A stretch of DNA of 50,565 nt, taken from positions 1 through 50,565 of the forward strand of contig CACEWC010000006.1 of the NCBI GenBank assembly GCA_902563075.1, in the 5' to 3' direction. Origin of the DNA: an uncultured Pelagibacteraceae bacterium (GTDB taxonomy: Bacteria; Pseudomonadota; Alphaproteobacteria; Pelagibacterales; Pelagibacteraceae). Shown one piece after another: positions 48,937 through 50,565 of this stretch. Under the pieces are notes generated by a model. That model did no database searches, had not been told where the DNA came from, and was given only the letters and a program-made list of their open reading frames with translations. A program made the translations under genes and the position numbers. Position 1 is the first letter of the stretch. Every line of letters begins with the position of its first letter.

Positions 48937-50565
48937 TAGGATCTGACTCTTGTTTTCTTCGGATCGAAATGCGGAAACCCAACTACTTTTGCAGCAATTC
49001 TTTTTTGATGACCATCAATTTTACCAACCTCAACTTCAGTCCCTTCACTTGAGTACTGAGTATCGATTCTACATAAAGCTATATTTTTATTTAAAGTCGT
49101 GGATAAACAACCACTAGTTATCACACCTACTTGAGATCTTCCAACGTGCACGCAATCACCATGTCCAGCCGCCTCTTTTCCAATAAGTTCTAATCCCACA
49201 AGTTTTTTTTGAGGATTTGCTTTTCTTTCTTTCAAAACCTCTTTACCAATAAAATCCTCCTCTTTAGTTTTTAATGGAACAGCAAAACCTATTCCAGCCT
49301 CGAAAGGATCTTGTTGACCATCAAATTCATTACCAAATAAAATTAAACCAGCTTCAATTCTAAGTTTGTCTAAAGCTGCAAATCCAGCAGGAATTAAGCC
49401 TTCATTTTTTCCAGCTTCCATAAGTTTATCCCAAACGTCAGAGGCATGACTCGGATGACACCAGACTTCGTAACCAAGTTCGCCAGTATATCCTGTTCTT
49501 GAAACAATCAATGGAGTACCTTGAAGGTTTTCAATTCTACAAATAGTAAATCTGAACCATTCCAGCTCATCTATAGATGGTTGTGTTGGTGGAGTAAAAA
49601 TTATTTTTTTTAATATCTCTCTACTTTTTGGACCTTGTATTGATACATTACTAATTTGATCTGTTGAATTTTTTACATTGACCTTAAAGTTTTTCTTTTT
49701 AGCTATTTCTTTAAGCCATTCACCACCATATTCGTCTCCACAAATCCATCTAAAACCAGTTTCACTTAATCTCAATAATGTACCATCATCAAACATCATT
49801 CCGTTTTCATAACACATCGCAGAGTAAACAACTTGACCAACAGCAAGCTTTTTAATATTTCTAGTTAATGTATAATTCATCAATTCCTCAGCATCAGGAC
49901 CTATAATTTCAAATTTTCTTAAAGCAGATAAATCAATTAAGACTGCTTTTTCTCTACAAGCATTGTACTCCTCAACAACTCCATGCTTGGTATAATCATT
50001 AGGTAGCCAAAAACCTCTAGCATCAATAAAATTTCTAGTAAGCTTAGAGGTTTTTTCGTGAAAGCCAGAGTTTCTAGTAAGTTTTTTTTCAGAGTCTGTT
50101 TTCATTCTAAATGCAAAAGATTTTGAAAATTCTTTTTTTTTGTCATAGGTTCTAACAAAAATATCTGTTGGATTCCATGAATTACATGCATCGATGTCAC
50201 TAGGACAAGCGGTTGTCCCAATTGTTAAATCTTTTAAAGCTCTGAACATTACATAATCTCCAGGTCTTGCATATGACTCATCTGAAATTACTGAATTTAA
50301 ACCTGTTGCTGAAGTATTAAAAAATAAATTGATAGCCTGCCATCCTTTTTGTTTTTGAACACCATATTTTGCCATTGCATTATTTAAATTTTCAGAGCAA
50401 TTAGGATGACCAAAATAGCCAGCGTCTTCATAATATTTTGAAGTACAAGCCAGATTAAATGTATCATGTTTTCCAACAGTATCTCTTATGACTTCAACTA
50501 ATGGTTCATGATCGGTGTCGTAAAATTTCGAAAATAAACCAGGACCTGGAAAAGTATTTCCCATA
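48936..50565 (-). CDS. tdm: DUF1989-GcvT fusion, probable trimethylamine N-oxide demethylase (N terminus beyond right edge)
   Basis: N-part RDTVGKHDTFNLACTSKYY...HPNCSENLNNAMAKYGV...NLFFNTS...SYARPGDYVMFRALKDLTIGTTACPSDIDACNSWNPTDIFVRTY (DUF1989); C-part is a GcvT aminomethyltransferase (RTGYTGELGYEVWCHPSHASDVWDKLMEAG, FAALDKLRIEAGLILFGNEF). The frame is still open at the edge. Confidence 0.8.
   Translation of the reverse strand, partial: MGNTFPGPGLFSKFYDTDHEPLVEVIRDTVGKHDTFNLACTSKYYEDAGYFGHPNCSENLNNAMAKYGVQKQKGWQAINLFFNTSATGLNSVISDESYARPGDYVMFRALKDLTIGTTACPSDIDACNSWNPTDIFVRTYDKKKEFSKSFAFRMKTDSEKKLTRNSGFHEKTSKLTRNFIDARGFWLPNDYTKHGVVEEYNACREKAVLIDLSALRKFEIIGPDAEELMNYTLTRNIKKLAVGQVVYSAMCYENGMMFDDGTLLRLSETGFRWICGDEYGGEWLKEIAKKKNFKVNVKNSTDQISNVSIQGPKSREILKKIIFTPPTQPSIDELEWFRFTICRIENLQGTPLIVSRTGYTGELGYEVWCHPSHASDVWDKLMEAGKNEGLIPAGFAALDKLRIEAGLILFGNEFDGQQDPFEAGIGFAVPLKTKEEDFIGKEVLKERKANPQKKLVGLELIGKEAAGHGDCVHVGRSQVGVITSGCLSTTLNKNIALCRIDTQYSSEGTEVEVGKIDGHQKRIAAKVVGFPHFDPKKTRVRS

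Noticed and set aside
1-50565. tRNA/rRNA genes, CRISPR arrays, insertion sequences, prophage, toxin-antitoxin or defence systems
   Set aside because: Intergenic gaps are mostly too short, and I saw no repeats with regular spacing, transposase, integrase, Cas or nuclease-type ORFs. A covariance-model and repeat search would be decisive.

Overview
This window looks like chromosome from a streamlined, AT-rich alphaproteobacterium of the SAR11/Pelagibacter type. That assignment is inferred from gene content, the recA-alaS-icd order, A+T-rich codon use and very short intergenic gaps; no database search was run. It is about 97% coding and carries housekeeping genes (recA, alaS, icd, psd, pssA, rlmE, guaB, guaA, panB, acnA, bamB-like, zapE, yjbQ). 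It also carries a dense set of genes for using organic-nitrogen solutes. These are an ectoine-type eutA/eutD pair, a PotABCD-type ABC transporter, an agmatinase-family enzyme with an aldehyde dehydrogenase, and a C1/methylated-amine block. The methylated-amine block contains a gmaS/glnT-like gene, a DAP-lyase-like PLP enzyme, amt, glxD/C/B (mgsCBA-like), a second glutamine-synthetase-like gene, a SoxB-like oxidoreductase, a winged-helix-like ORF, and a DUF1989-GcvT fusion resembling TMAO demethylase (Tdm) that is truncated at the right edge. I found no tRNA, rRNA, CRISPR array, transposon or prophage. The most interesting items are: an IMP dehydrogenase that cleanly lacks its CBS/Bateman module; a 133-aa unknown protein in the glxBCD operon; a MarR-like ORF translationally coupled to tdm; two small single-TM proteins flanking an amt terminator; a 14-bp perfect palindrome between the -10 box and start codon of the potD-like gene; and repeated overlapping convergent gene ends. 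I did not find a clearly new multi-gene system. The best candidates are uncharacterised accessory components of the methylated-amine block.
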